Shown piece after piece: positions 24,956-37,047 of a stretch of 64,000 nucleotides of DNA. The position numbers and the translations under genes are program-made. Each line of letters starts with the position of its first letter. Position 1 is the stretch's first letter. Under the pieces are notes generated by a model. It was not told the DNA's origin, did no database searches, and saw only the letters and a program-made list of their open reading frames with translations. The stretch lies in assembly GCA_000827325.1 (NCBI GenBank), contig KN832874.1:590067-654066 (forward strand), given 5' to 3'. The DNA comes from Oidiodendron maius Zn (lineage: Eukaryota; Ascomycota; Leotiomycetes; Myxotrichaceae).

Positions 24956-25918
24956 TCAGCTCGTCGTTGATACTGCCGTATGAACTGAGCTTGATGAAGG
25001 ATCCGAAATAGAGCTTTCCGTAGCTGTAGCTGTCGAAGATCCTCCAACAACCTCTGGTGGATGCACTTCCTCCTGCTGATGCTGATGTGCAGTCATCTCA
25101 TCAGCCACTTCTTGAATCGTCTGCTCAGCCAGCATCACCTGCTGCTGAACATGGTGCTCAACCCACCCATCAACGTCCTTACCCTTCCCTTTATCCCCTC
25201 CCTCCTCCTGCATCAAGGTATCCCCCTCTCCATCCATCATCGCCTCATCCACCATCTGCTCTCCTCTCCACATCTCCCCACTATCACCCCAGACCTTCCC
25301 CCTCCTCTCATCCCCCGCAATACTCTCCTCGTCTCTCTCCCCCTCTGCTTCTCCCCTCTCACTCCCACTCCAACTCCCACTACCACTTGTCTCCCAATCA
25401 CTCCCCTCATAATCCCCACTGCCCCCTTCCCTCGGGCGATTCCCATTCCTCACTAGCCTTAACGTCTCTTCTAGCAACAAGAAATCCCTTTCCAGCATCT
25501 CCGCCCAATTTTGCACATTCCCTAGCTCCTTTACCTTTTTCTGTCCCTCCTCTGCTACCTTCTTCAGTTTGTCGGTCTCTTTGCGCAAGCCCTCCGTGGC
25601 TTTGATCACATCTTTCTCTTGCTTGGTGAGCTGCGCGGAGTTGGCGTGCAAGGTCTGCGCGCGGGATTTCAGGGTGTGGTCGAGAGAGGCTCCGATGTTG
25701 TGCATGGATGCCTCGAGGGCGGCGCGGGCTTCTGCAATTTGACGCAAGGTCTCTGGGGAATGCGGGAGGGAAGAGGGAGAGGTGGATGTTGTCGGATCTG
25801 CGGAAGAGGAGGGAGGAGCTTGGTTATTCGTGCTGCTCGAGGAGGGGAGGACCGGGGAGAGGGAGGGCGCGTGGGTGCTTGTTGACGCGGAAGCTGATGC
25901 TGATGCTGAGGCAGACAT
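24956..25918 (-). CDS. CNL1: BLOC-1 subunit CNL1-like coiled-coil protein
   Basis: Single exon, 320 aa. The start is an alternating Ser-Ala tract followed by a Ser/Thr/Pro-rich disordered region to about residue 50. Residues about 56-160 form a heptad-rich alpha-helical segment (LRQIAEARAALEASMHNIGASL, 'KEKDVIKATEGLRKETDKLKKVAEEG'-like text, VQNWAEMLERDFLLLEETLRLV). This matches the fungal CNL1 component of biogenesis-of-lysosome-related-organelles complex 1, which acts on endosomes in Rab recycling. The remainder is acidic and Ser/Gly-rich with a low-complexity Gln/His/Ser tail. Assignment rests on the coiled-coil core; the flanks are not informative. Confidence 0.72.
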   Translation of the reverse strand: MSASASASASASTSTHAPSLSPVLPSSSSTNNQAPPSSSADPTTSTSPSSLPHSPETLRQIAEARAALEASMHNIGASLDHTLKSRAQTLHANSAQLTKQEKDVIKATEGLRKETDKLKKVAEEGQKKVKELGNVQNWAEMLERDFLLLEETLRLVRNGNRPREGGSGDYEGSDWETSGSGSWSGSERGEAEGERDEESIAGDERRGKVWGDSGEMWRGEQMVDEAMMDGEGDTLMQEEGGDKGKGKDVDGWVEHHVQQQVMLAEQTIQEVADEMTAHQHQQEEVHPPEVVGGSSTATATESSISDPSSSSVHTAVSTTS

Positions 25919-26461
25919 CTTGGATGCTTGGAGGAGTTGCTTATGTGTTATATGTGGTATACGGCTTTAGATTGAGATAGTAGTTGTGCGGGGTATATGG
26001 AGTTGCTGGTGGAGAGCTGGTACTGGATCGCGGGGTAGAATGGATGGATTGAGAATGAATTGGAAGGCAAGGGAATGGATACAACATAGACGAGACAGAA
26101 CTATAGAATATCAGATGCCCGCCAACGAGAAAGGAGAGATACCCAATATTGCTTCGGGAGGAGGTTGAGGTCGGGCATCGAGGGCGAGGCTCTGCTGCGG
26201 GGTCTATGATCGTCAATGTGATCTTACATGGGTACGCAGAACTGATCAGGTGTTGCACTATATATAATATAACACATATTAATTATGAATCACGTCGAAC
26301 ATCATAATGGGATTGATAATTATACGACAGTGGCATTTTACTTTTGAATTGCATTTGCCATCCTCGAATTTCATCTAAGCAGCATCCTGCAAACGGAACT
26401 CCATGCCATGACGATGTCCACAGAAGCATGCGCCCATGCCCAGCCCCTAAAAAAACTTCCT
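25919..26461. other. Intergenic region
   Basis: About 540 bp between the CNL1-like promoter and the 3' end of RPS8. No gene or repeat recognised. Confidence 0.4.
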
Positions 26462-27139
26462 CTACTTGCGTAGTGCACGCTGGTAGAACGCCAGCTCCTC
26501 CCCCTCCAAGATGTAACCGTCACAGCGTCCGCTCTGGCCAGGTCTCGATGAGATGATGGCGTACAGGCGACCGGCCTCGAACTGTCTCTCCAGTGCGGTT
26601 TCGACCTTTCCTTGGGCAGCAAGGCGGGCAGCCTGCTTCTTCTCCACACTCTTGCTCTTCTTCTCCGGCTCGGCCTCCTTGTCGGTCTTCTGTTGCCGTC
26701 TGCGGCCCAGCGGCTGACCGTAGTGGGCCTCGTACCACTGGCGGAAGGGCGCAGCGTCGATCTGGACGACGGCAGACTTGGTCAGGGTGTTGGTGCGGAC
26801 GAGCTCGTTGTTCGAAGGATGAAAGGCTACGACGATGACGCGCACCTTGCGAGCAATGCCCTCAGAGGCCCACGAGAAGTTGCCGGATTCCAGGCGCAGC
26901 GCACGGAACTTGCGGTTCCCACCGCGTGTACGAACAAGATGGATTCTCTTCGCTCCAATACGGGTGTTAGACTCTTGTCGGCCGGCTTCGAAAGCGCGCT
27001 TCTTCCCTGCAAAAGTCTTAGTTTTCAGGTCGGAACATATGCCTGCGAGAGACACATGGGCTTTCTACTACGCACGGTAATATGCTCTCTTGGCGCCAGA
27101 GGCGGACCGCTTGTGGCGGGAATCACGAGAAATACCCAT
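26462..27139 (-). CDS. RPS8: 40S ribosomal protein S8 (eS8)
   Basis: Two exons (27139-27076, 27006-26462; 69-bp intron) encode 202 aa. The product starts MGISRDSRHKRSASGAKRAYYR and continues KKRAFEAGRQESNTRIGAKR across the junction, which is the conserved eS8 start. 'VRTRGGNRKFRALRL' and 'CDGYILEGEELAFYQR' follow. It is a component of the small ribosomal subunit. A short 5' intron close to the start codon is typical of fungal ribosomal protein genes. A further AG just before the ATG (about 27150) could end a 5'-UTR intron. Confidence 0.97.
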
Positions 27140-28509
27140 GATTGCGGTTTCTGCAGTAGAATGAGGTATTAGCATGTGCCTCGTGAGATTGTAAAAGAAA
27201 GGCTGGTACTCGAGCATCAACCAGCAGCCAAAAGCCTGCAAGGGAAAGAATAGTTCTTGGAGAGGTAGATGGAACGGTTCCAATTATCCAGCAGCAGAGT
27301 CGTCAAAAACTCCTAAGAAGGAGGGACTTGTAGGTGCAATTTGGATATAGCTCTCTTCCAGATCTAACTCCATCCACATTCCAACAATGCTGCTGGCCAT
27401 GACTGCTGATTGATGCCGTGGTATCGTGGAAGGCATATTGAAAGTGCAATTCAAGTGTACTGACCTGATGATGTGGCTGCTCACCAGTGCAGTTGCTGTC
27501 GTCGGTGGTAGTTGGTCGTGGGATGAACTTCGCTCTCGACAGTTTTCCAAATCTATTCGCGTGTGGGAATTTTTCGTTTCGAGACTAGTGGAGAGTAAGC
27601 GAAAAGCAGAGAAAAAATCACGTGTAGGGCAAGCGGATATGATGACTAATAAATTGAATCCCGTGATTGTGCCAATGAGGCAGAGGAAAGATGAGTAACC
27701 CCTATCCCTGCGAAGCGAAAATCCCTAGGAAAGCTAACGACCTCGATTAGAATTGCCAAAATTTCAACCAAAGCTAGCATTTGGTCTTTTGTAACTATCT
27801 CACATTGTATCTAATGTAGTCTATATTATCCCTATATTTTTTGCTCCTTCAAAGCTTTCAAAATAGTTAATTGATAATGAAAATGGTATCCTGCTTCTAG
27901 CTATCATTCTATCTAAATTACACAACCTCTATAACTTAGTGTCATTTATACGGCTTGAAACTTTGGTAGAATGTACAATGGCCATCTACATTTTATATAT
28001 GGTAACACGGGTAAGATCTTGCGATCACAAGTCTATAATTTTGACTTCAAATTACCACGTGATATTCACTGGACGCTTATTAACTGATTAGTTATCATAA
28101 CTGCTTCATGTGGTGATGCAACATGTGGTGATGCACCAGATGAAACAGATGCAGCTGAGATTAGGCGGGGCTTCTAGATGCCTCATTTATGCCTTAGGCA
28201 TGAGAGCACTCAAAGTCTAATCAGCAATCAAGGCATTGATTAAGAGAAAACTACTGTACAAAACTAATGATTATTTAAAAGCTCAGCACGGAACAATACT
28301 CTTCTAAGCCCAGCGACTTGATCTCATGCTCCGCCACTTCTGATTCTTGAACTTCACGATCTCTTCCCATTGATTGGGCACAAAACAAAGGCGGTGTACT
28401 CTTCGCACTCTACCTCCGCTTCGAACTCTACTCCTTTCTAATTTCCTTTCTACAGTATAGTACAGTACCCACATTTCATACTGTGTCTGGGAGAATCTTA
28501 CTGCGCGTC
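27140..28509. other. Divergent intergenic region, RPS8 / LaeA-like gene
   Basis: About 1.37 kb and increasingly AT-rich towards 28.2 kb. It should hold the RPS8 promoter on the left and the methyltransferase promoter on the right. A 15-bp direct duplication lies at 28107-28135. No gene is supported. Confidence 0.45.
28107..28135. repeat. Tandem 15-bp duplication
   Basis: Two adjacent copies of CATGTGGTGATGCA separated by one base, upstream of the methyltransferase gene. Could be slippage or a duplicated regulatory site. Confidence 0.7.
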
Positions 28510-29820
28510 ATGTCTGAAAAGACACCGAGCCCTGAAACTCCCCAACCGATCGGACCCCAGACGGCAGGAGTCAGGCCTCTGAATACAGATCAGCTGCAGG
28601 CCAACGAAACAGTGAAGAAGGATGAAATAACAAAAGAAATAAAGCGACGTAGCAATGGGCGGTCCAAGTCATCATCACCAACTAATGTCAATGCCCCTTC
28701 GCCTGCTAAGCCCGATACCGATAACGATCCCCAAACCCACGCACCGCTTGAAATTGACGAGGAGGAAGAGGTACCATACTTCCTGTGTGTTGATTCCCAA
28801 TTGATCTAAGCGGGCCAAATACAGGACATACAAGACGATACAGATTCTGCCTACGGCGATTCCATAGCCTCCTCCAGTGCCTCACTAGCATCCTCCATCA
28901 CGCATTACCAATACGAAAACGGCCGTCGATACCATGCCTACAAACAAGGTGAATACTACCTTCCAAACGATGAGGCGGAGCAGGCTCGACTCGACCTGCA
29001 GCATCACATCTACCGACTGTGTCAGGGTGGCGCATTATACTGCGCGCCGATCAAGGATCCGCAATCCGTCCTCGACATCGGCACGGGCACAGGTATCTGG
29101 GCAATCGAGTTCGCAGACGAGTTCCCAGGTTCTGTAGTGATTGGCACGGATCTGTCACCGATCCAGCCCTCCTTCGTCCCCCCAAACATCAAGTTCTACG
29201 TCGACGACTTTGAGGGCTTGTGGGTGTTTCCGGAAGTTGGCAAATTCGATTTTATACACTGGCGCTCGCTGTCTGGAAGTACGGGAAATTGGTCCAAGTT
29301 ATATCGGCAGGCATTTGATAATTTGAAGCCGGGTGCCTGGTTGGAGGCGCAGGAGTACGATGCGTGGATCTACGCCGATGATGATTTGAATCTGGAGAAA
29401 GCCCCGTGGACTTTGGGTTGGGTTACGCAGTTGTCGAAGTCGAGCATGGATTTTGGAAAGCCGCTGAATGTGGGGCGATTCCACAGGGGTTGGATGGAAG
29501 AGGCCGGATTTGTCGACATCGAGGAGAAGGTTGTAAAGGTTGGTTCTCTACCCATACGACAATGCATTTGTTCACGACTCTAGGTACCACTTGGCCCATG
29601 GGCTATGGGCGCTCATCTCAAAGAACTTGGTCGCTTTGAACGCATGCACATGAACGAATCTGTCGAGGCGCATTCCATGGCGCTATATACGCGGGTGCTA
29701 AATTATTCTACGGACGAGGCGAATATTCTCTTTGCACGTGTCCGCAATGAGTTTAACGATAGAAGTCTGCATCTCTATACCGTCTATCGATTTATTTACG
29801 GGAGGAAACCGGACACTTGA
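28510..29820 (+). CDS. LaeA-like S-adenosylmethionine methyltransferase
   Basis: Three exons (28510-28770, 28825-29538, 29584-29820) encode 403 aa. Residues 1-90 are disordered and Ser/Pro/Lys-rich, ending in an acidic DEEEE stretch. Then come 'DSAYGDSIASSSASLASSI' and 'YENGRRYHAYKQGEYYLPND', a block shared by fungal LaeA-like proteins. The SAM-binding motif I is VLDIGTGTG (169-177), followed by 'VIGTDLSPIQPSFVPPN'. Exon 3 joins EEKVVK to VPLGPWAMG, again as in the family. LaeA itself is a nuclear regulator of secondary metabolism; most paralogues have unknown substrates, so this is 'LaeA-like', not LaeA. The gene is convergent with an NmrA-like gene only 66 bp away. Confidence 0.9.
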
Positions 29821-29886
29821 GGTCCGAACTCCGTAGACGAAGAAACATTTGCTGAAATGGATATTAGAACAGTAGGCAATCCTGAT

Positions 29887-31002
29887 TTATTGTGCAAGAA
29901 CCGAAGACCAATCTTCCTTCTTCATGAACTCCTCGAGACTGGTCATAGGGCACTCTATACCGGCCTAGCGAAAGATCAGTAGTATGTCTCGTGTGGAAGC
30001 AAACTTCTTACCTTTCTAATATCATCCGCCTTCAAAAGCGTCTCATCACCACCATCATACCCAGGGTCTGAAGTGTAAGCAAGCATATCTCCAGTCTCTT
30101 CTCCAAGAGCTCTATCTGGAACAAACTCAAGGTACTGCTCCATAGTGACCTGTCTGTACTTCGCGGGCAACCTAGTTGCCTCACCCCACAGTCTGATATA
30201 CTCACTCCAACTGCATTCCGTTCCTGCAGCCATGTAGCTCTTCCCAGGTGGCATCTGAGAAACCGCATAGACAAAATTGCCCATATCGGCATTGACATTA
30301 AGATGTGGTACTGATACATCTGCGAATGTTGGAAAGCTCATTTGAAAAGACTCGTCAGGTTGCTAAATGCTATCAATATCATTAATCAGCATCCAGGAGT
30401 CTGAAATATCTTACTTTGCAAAGGTAGGCTACCGGCAAAATCTTATAGCTAGATGTAAAGTATCCAGTCTGAATATACGACGTTTTCTTTGCCAGATTAG
30501 GATACTTCTCGTCGACATAGCCCGGAAAGACATCGGCCTTGGCATCAAAATGATAAAGCTCCGTGAATTTGCCCTTGCTACAAGAGCCTGCATGGCTTAA
30601 AGTAGAAGCAAGAAATCCGTTCTCATCTAGCGTGTCAATGGTTTTCGCAGCCGCATCCACTACGTTCTTTCCCTGTTGCGCCTCTACATTATACGCATAC
30701 TTGCGACAACTGATGCCTAGCTCTTCGGCTTTCGCGCGGCAGTCAGGACGGAAGAATGGCTCCCAGTAGTTCGTAACGCTGAAGATAATATTAGCGCCTG
30801 CAAAGGCAGGAATCAGAGTCTGAACATCGTCAAGGTTGGCAGCCACGATTTCGATGCCTTGGGCTGATAGCTTTTGTGCTGCTGCTGAAGTGGGGTCTCG
30901 AGTGATACCACGCACGCGGTAATTTGAATCCTGGACAAATCTCTGGGCGACTGAACCGCCTTGGTTGCCGGTCACGCCAACGACACAGATCAGTTTCGTC
31001 AT
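29887..31002 (-). CDS. NmrA-like family NAD(P)-binding protein
   Basis: Three exons (31002-30415, 30362-30012, 29964-29887) encode 338 aa. The N terminus holds the Rossmann motif GVTGNQGG (9-16) of the atypical short-chain dehydrogenase/NmrA group, followed by 'YRVRGITRDPTS' and 'GIEIVAANLDD'. 'GANIIFSVTNYWEPFF' and the C-terminal 'ECSWSEYIRLWGEATRL' are typical of fungal NmrA-like and HSCARG-like proteins. These bind NAD(P) and often act as redox-sensing regulators without catalysis, the founding case being nitrogen repression in Aspergillus and Neurospora. Introns are 52 and 47 bp. Its role here is unknown. Confidence 0.9.
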
Positions 31003-32190
31003 GTTCCGTTTCTAGTTGCGGAGAGACTCTTGCTTCAAGCACCAAGTGAAAGTACGGATTGATAATTCCTTCGTGCCGAGGATCGACATTTGACGACTTA
31101 GTTACTGCGGGGTTCTTGAGATTCCTGGTAACATCCTAATCTCTACGGGGCCTAGCACCTGCCCTTTCCATGTGGTCCAGTACCTAACCCCCATTTTACC
31201 CTTCACCACATTCATGCTAAGTTACCCGAGAAAGTTTGTTTTCTAACTTAGGGCACTCCAAGATATCCCTGGGTCGCGGACTCACCCGCTGAAATGGCCT
31301 GGATAGAGCAATCAGGAATACGCTTCGACATCTATCAATACTTAACATGCCCTGTATGTAAAATCACCATAGTCCTATACTTAATTAATCATAATTTATT
31401 CTGCTAAAAATTTCGCTCTGTACAAGTGTTATTAAGAGATACCAAATATAGAATTTAGACTAGGACCAGTTTTGCTGTATGGTCCTTATCTCTTAATAAA
31501 TCAGCTAATTAACAAATTTTAGACGAGAAAATCTAGAGGTAGGAAATAGACTATATGACATGCAAAGTTAGATAGCCACAAGGTTAGCATTACATTTTTT
31601 GTTGAGAATTTTGCACTTCCATCGACCAAGTCAGCTTAGTACGGGATTTTTGCTTCGTAGGAATGGAGGCTAGCCTCGAGAACACTTAGGAAAGGGTAAC
31701 TATGCAGCATTCACTTCAGATCAGTCTCAAATTTTGTTGCACATCGTCTTACGGTCGCAATATTTCCTCTCCAATCGACCTCAATCGCGATTGGGCAAAT
31801 CAATTTAATCACCGCTTGCGATGCAATATATATCTTCTACTAAAAAAAAGCGATACCTCTATCTACACCCCAAGGGAGATATTATGCTCTCCCTTGTGCT
31901 GAGGAGTCTTGTCACAAACCCTCGACCGAGATGGAAGCCAGCATCTGGTCTGGTTTCCGTGCAGAGAGATATGTCAGGTATCCTGACTAAGCAGCCGTCA
32001 CCAGAGACATCGGTCATGCAGGCAGTGGCTCAGACCTGAGAAAAGCCCTCCGAGTGTCGCAGCGCAAGGAATAGATAGTTCGTGATCAGCTCCTCATTAT
32101 GGACACAATATTCCTGATTTGACATCATCTCTTTTCCTTTTCTCTTGAATTTCTCGTTTCGTCCATTCCTTCTGCCATTCCTCTGGCATC
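31003..32190. other. Divergent AT-rich intergenic region with a foldback element
   Basis: About 1.2 kb between the divergent NmrA-like gene and the phosphatase gene. The middle (31330-31620) is very AT-rich and contains the inverted repeat annotated separately. No coding evidence. Confidence 0.5.
31429..31499. repeat. Foldback (MITE-like) inverted repeat
   Basis: Perfect 13-bp arms TTATTAAGAGATA (31429-31441) and TATCTCTTAATAA (31487-31499) enclose a second, inner inverted pair AGGACCA / TGGTCCT. Weaker complementarity (CTAAAAATTT and AAATTTTAG) extends outward to about 31410 and 31530. The structure fits a small non-autonomous foldback element or a hairpin. Confidence 0.6.
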
Positions 32191-33522
32191 ATGCGATTCG
32201 GCCTCCTCCTTGGTTGGGCCGCGGCAGCGTCGGCAGCATACGTTCCTGGCAAAGCATTCGATAGATTCATTACGATATGGCTGGAGAATCAGGTGAGCAC
32301 ACTCCTCCTATCTTCTAAGGCCTAGTCTGTATCCTTCTAACACTGTACCAGGATTATACGAAGGTAGTCGAAGATAACGACATGAAGGAGATCGCGAAAC
32401 ATGGCATCCTTCTGACCGAATATCACGGGCTCACGCACCCCTCACAACCAAATTACGTTGCATCCGTTGGGGGCGACTACTTTGGCTTGAATCACGATGA
32501 GTTCGTACAAGTACCAACCAACGTGTCAACCTTGGTGGACCTGCTCGACACAAAGAACATAGACTGGAGGGGGTATTTCGAGGGCGTTCCGGGGCCGGGA
32601 TACATGGGGCCAGCAACTCATGCTAAAGATGGTCACCAATTAATTTACGTGCGCAAGCATAAGTGAGTAGATGCGCCGAGAGCTCTGAGGCTGTTGCCAC
32701 TCTCTAACTCGTCGTTTGTTGAACGCGGCGCTAATACTTATATCCAGCCCCTTTGTGTCTTACGATAGCATCAGCAGGAATGGCACGCGTCTCTTAAAGC
32801 TGCAGAGCCTGGCCGACTTCCAAACCGACGTCAAGAACAATGCCCTCCCGCAATATGCGCATGTATCTCCCAACATGCTGAACGACGGGCACGATACTGG
32901 CTTGCACTACGCCACAAACTGGACCCAGACATTTCTCAATCCTCTGCTCGACAACAAGCAATTTATGGAGAAGACTCTTGTTCTTCTAACTTATGATGAG
33001 AGCGAGACCTACTCGAAACCCAATCGCATCGTTTCTGTCCTCCTCGGGGGCGCCGTGCCAGATAAATTGAAGGGCACGAAAGATGACACTCTATATTCCC
33101 ACTACTCCATTCTCTCTACTGTCGAAAATAATTGGTCTCTCCCCAGCCTTGGGCGCTACGACGTCGGCGCCAATGTCTTCGCCTTCGTTGCCGAAATATC
33201 AGGCTACAAGAACCACGCCTCAGACGATATCGCAGCAGTCAACAACTCCCTCTCTTACCCCGGCTTCCTAAATTGGAATCCGAGCGAGTACCGCCCCATC
33301 CCGCCCCCGAACCTAAAACTCGTTGGCGCAGGAGGCCAGGGCGTTGTGGATATAGTGAAGACAGAGTGGAAGCTTGCGGCGGGTGATGAGACGCCGTATG
33401 ATGGCAGCGGACACTTGTATGATGGCGGAGACGGATTGAAGAGTGAGAATGAGCCAGTGTATAAGCCACAGGCCGAGTATACACCGCAGGGCGCTGTAAG
33501 GAGTGTACGATTTGATGCTTGA
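32191..33522 (+). CDS. Secreted acid-phosphatase-type phosphoesterase
   Basis: Three exons (32191-32292, 32352-32662, 32748-33522) encode 395 aa. Residues 1-15 (MRFGLLLGWAAAASA) are a signal peptide, so the protein is secreted or vacuolar. The body matches the phosphoesterase family of fungal phosphate-repressible acid phosphatases: 'FDRFITIWLENQDY', 'HGILLTEYHGLTHPSQPNYVA' with the catalytic-region Thr/Ser-His, 'VSPNMLNDGHDTGLHYA' and 'TLVLLTYDESETY'. Several N-glycosylation sequons occur (for example NVS, NGT, NWT). The enzyme would release phosphate from organic esters outside the cell. The C-terminal Gly/Tyr-rich tail is variable. Confidence 0.9.
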
Positions 33523-34982
33523 GGCGTTGGCTGATTTGGGGTCGGTTTCCGTGATACCACGAGTGTATAAATTCAAGGGCGTTTGAGATATGAGGTACAT
33601 GTTGTCCGTACAGGACGTGCGAGAGAATATAGACATCTTGGATACGCAAATAGGGATGACTTGCTGCGCTTATGGATTAGTTGAAATGCTACGCTCTTGA
33701 TTCATTGCTGCATGATATTGGCAGGAATTCCTTAATAAACATGGCATGCCAAAAATTCTTAACTGGAATAGAGGAATTAAATATCTTTTGGCCCTATTAA
33801 CCATGCGGGTATTTCGCGTCTGATGCACAGGCCAAGCTCGCCTCCTTTTTGTCTCGCTTAGCCCCCTTTTTTCTCTGTCCCAATAATTCGTAGGGCTACA
33901 CACAACCATATGAGCTTGCAGCATAACTAATATTATTACCATACGATAGTATATAGTATATTACTATGATTTAATTATCCAACCATGGTGGAAGGCTCGC
34001 CATTTCTATTCTCACCTAACTTTATATCATGCGACGTAAATAAATTAGTAATTTGCTAGCCAATGTAGAATATCTAGAACTAAATTAAAGATCAGACAAC
34101 ATTCTTTCAGATACCAAGTAAGGACTAGGGTATACGTGATTCAGTGTTCAGTGTTACTCTGTTTGTTATAGGTAATATGAATTTTCTGGTACGCAGTCGA
34201 TTGAGCTCTATAAGAGCTTTAATGTAGAGTGTAGCTCAATGCTTGTAGAAAGATGGTAGATGATCAGCCATCTTCCGGGGCCATTACTCAAAAACTAAAT
34301 AGTACAAAAGCAGCTAATCCTCTAATATTGTCCCGAGGGAGCCTTTTCCTACAGGGTATTTGTCGTCATGCTGGCTAACCCGGCCGTCAAGACGGTTAGC
34401 AGGATCCCCCAACAGATCAGCGACGTGCATAAGGACTCTAGATGCTTCGGTCACTTTTCTGTCTGTGTTATTCACCGGAAGTGGCGTGTAAACAAACGCT
34501 ACGGAGGGCGGCTCGGTGGACGGAAAAACCCCTATCTGCGACTGATCTTTGAGCAGATCGTCTCGACCAAAACTACCACAAAACAAAAGAACAAGAGGAA
34601 GAAATTGAGCTTAATCTTGTTCAGCAGAGGTTGCATTGCATTGAAGTCCTTAGCATTAGGGAAACACTGGAATTGAAGAGGTTATAGCTCGCCTTGGCCA
34701 AAACCCATCACGACGTGCTGTGGTTCCATACCACACCTGCTCTTCCAATACACAAATTGTGAGCTCTCCCCCCCTTTGCTTGAAGGCTCAGATTTAGACC
34801 ACTTACCTTTCCAGTAGGCGAGAAGCTTACTGACCAAATATATCCCTTCTCTCTCTACCTACTCTGTCTTCTTCCATTCTCTTCCTCCACCGTCATAGCC
34901 ACAAGACAACATTTCTGACATCACGTCAACATAGAGCTTCTCGCCAAACTCCACTTGAAATACACTCTCTCAGTCTCTGATA
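33523..34982. other. AT-rich intergenic region
   Basis: About 1.46 kb, AT-rich at 33930-34200. The frames at 34314-34676 have no motifs. I see no gene here; the last 150 bp are pyrimidine-rich, as expected upstream of the next start. Confidence 0.4.
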
Positions 34983-34997
34983 ATGAAAAAAAGCATC

Positions 34998-35888
34998 ATG
35001 TCCAACAGCAAGAAAGACACCAAGCAGCCCCCAACAGCTGTTAGCCATCTGAGGCTGCCACACGATGGCAGCATATCTCATCCTGCGGGGAACAGCAGCT
35101 CCTGGTCTAGCCCACGGACCCTTGAGGGCGCACGTCTAGCTCGTCTCCAGAATATGGCAAACCACCTGGGCTTCTCACACTCTCCCTTCTTCCCAAAGAA
35201 TATCGGGCAGTACGCAACTCACCTACAGGAGTATAACGCCGAGAAGATCAAGTTCGAGCAGGACCGCATCAACGCTCGTCTCGCCCAGATCAAGACACTC
35301 GATGGGTTCGGCAAACCTTTCAAGTATGGCAAGTTTTTGAACGGCAAGGTCCTGGAGTTCAAGAGAGCCGATCCGAAGGGAGTCAAGCTTGAGCGTATCT
35401 GGCCCTATGGTACTACTAAGGAGGATGAAGTCCAGCCGGCGAGAAAGATTGGATGGCCAACAACGATCGAGTTGAAGTTTGATGGTGAGAATCGTGCCAA
35501 GAAGGACTTGAAGCGTCAGTTTCCCGTTCCAAAGAGAAAGGTGGATGAAGAGACTGCAGTTCGTCTTATGAACATGGGAATGAAGATTGATATTGCGCTC
35601 GAGCTTCTGTACGCTCCTGAGGAGGAGGTCGGGGACATGTTGAAGGATGCCCTCGACTATTGCGGTCTGGATGAGCTTCAATGGAAGCAAATGGAGGCCA
35701 ATCTCATCACCACAGAGAAGGAGGAGCAGAACAAATGGCTTGAGAATCGGCAACAGGCGGAACTTGGACAAAACGTGTGGTGGTTTCTCGAGGAGCCAGC
35801 ACCTGTAGGAGGACATGTCTTCGACGAAGAGGACTTGAAGAAGTACGGCATGTGGGCGGAGCTTCTAAATGAGATGAATAAGAATTGA
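34998..35888 (+). CDS. Conserved-looking fungal protein of unknown function
   Basis: Single exon, 296 aa from the Met at 34998 (an in-frame Met at 34983 adds five residues). Residues 1-50 are Ser/Pro-rich and disordered. The rest is charged and helical, with 'KTLDGFGKPFKYGKFLNGKVLEFKRADPKGVKLERIWPYG' in the centre and a Trp-rich C-terminal part (QWKQ, NVWWFLEEP, GMWAELLNEMNKN). No signal peptide or membrane span. A helical stretch at about 190-225 (EETAVRLMNMGMKIDIALELL) is faintly like a ubiquitin-associated fold, but I do not claim that. Codon usage and a clean long frame support a real gene. Confidence 0.7.
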   Translation: MSNSKKDTKQPPTAVSHLRLPHDGSISHPAGNSSSWSSPRTLEGARLARLQNMANHLGFSHSPFFPKNIGQYATHLQEYNAEKIKFEQDRINARLAQIKTLDGFGKPFKYGKFLNGKVLEFKRADPKGVKLERIWPYGTTKEDEVQPARKIGWPTTIELKFDGENRAKKDLKRQFPVPKRKVDEETAVRLMNMGMKIDIALELLYAPEEEVGDMLKDALDYCGLDELQWKQMEANLITTEKEEQNKWLENRQQAELGQNVWWFLEEPAPVGGHVFDEEDLKKYGMWAELLNEMNKN

Positions 35889-37047
35889 GTCAGACCACAC
35901 ATAGAGAGAGTGACGCACAGAGAGCAATGGATTGTGTTGGTCTGATGCATGCGGAGCTGTATACATAGACAGTTCACCTAGGTAGTCTAGGTATCAGTCA
36001 AGCAGGTAGATAGAAATCAAGGTTTCTATATCCTAACTTAAATGCCATAATTTGAGCTCAGAAATTGGTGCCAAAGCCATCACTTGAATGAGGCTGAGGT
36101 CTTTCAAAAGAGATGGCCAGACAAAATTAAAAGTGGAATTAAGGAAACAGCCAACCGATACAAATTTTATCCACAAATCTTTAGGGATACAGATAGTGTA
36201 TTGTTGAGAGTTTCAACGGGAGTTGTTACGCTCTTGCACGTGACTATATATATATATATATGTGTGAGAATTCACAAAGTGTTTTCGTATTTAATCTATT
36301 AAAAGGTATTTAATTCCTGAGTAAGGAGACATCCAAATTATACATGCACGGCAATACTATCAATATATTGACCTCTCTGATCGTATCTATGTCCGATACA
36401 AGCCTCTATATGTCACCTTGCACTTAACTAGCTTGCTATAATTAATTACATGCAAAAAGTTTCTTATAAGTGCATTGCAATTCTATTTCTGAGAATAATC
36501 CCACAATCATACGTTGTTGTAAGACTAGAGGTGAGGATAACTTTTGGATCACTACCGTAAGCGGAATGGTTTGACATGTGAATATATAAAGAAATGCATG
36601 AAGCGGACTCAATTCGAACAGAAAGACGCAGACTGAACTTTGTATAGACATGGACCATAGTTCGATAAATATAACTGATCTATTCTAGACCTTAAATAGT
36701 AATGAAGACTTTTCTATGGTGGTAGTTTCACTCTGCTCTATACTATAACGATGCGTCGCACGTGACGAGTATCAAGCACATGAAGGTGGAAATCATTTAG
36801 CTGCCGAGGCAAATCAAGTCGACAGAATTCTGCGCCAACATCAACAACGACGTCAGCGGTCTGAAGGGTATCTTGACAATTAGTTTTAACTTTTATGGCC
36901 AGGGGTACACTGCATTCTAATACAACTCATGAGGCTCCCATGAGACCCACTAGCTCCCCGCGTCGCGGTGTTAAAGTTGACGGCTTCCCCACGATCTCTC
37001 CGCAATCTTCATTCTAGGAGCTATAAGAACCCCAACCGCAATCTACG
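35889..37047. other. AT-rich intergenic region with a TA microsatellite
   Basis: About 1.16 kb. A (TA)n microsatellite covers 36245-36261. Frames at 36442-36658 (minus) overlap one another and lack features. It contains the promoter of the ABC transporter gene. Confidence 0.45.
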
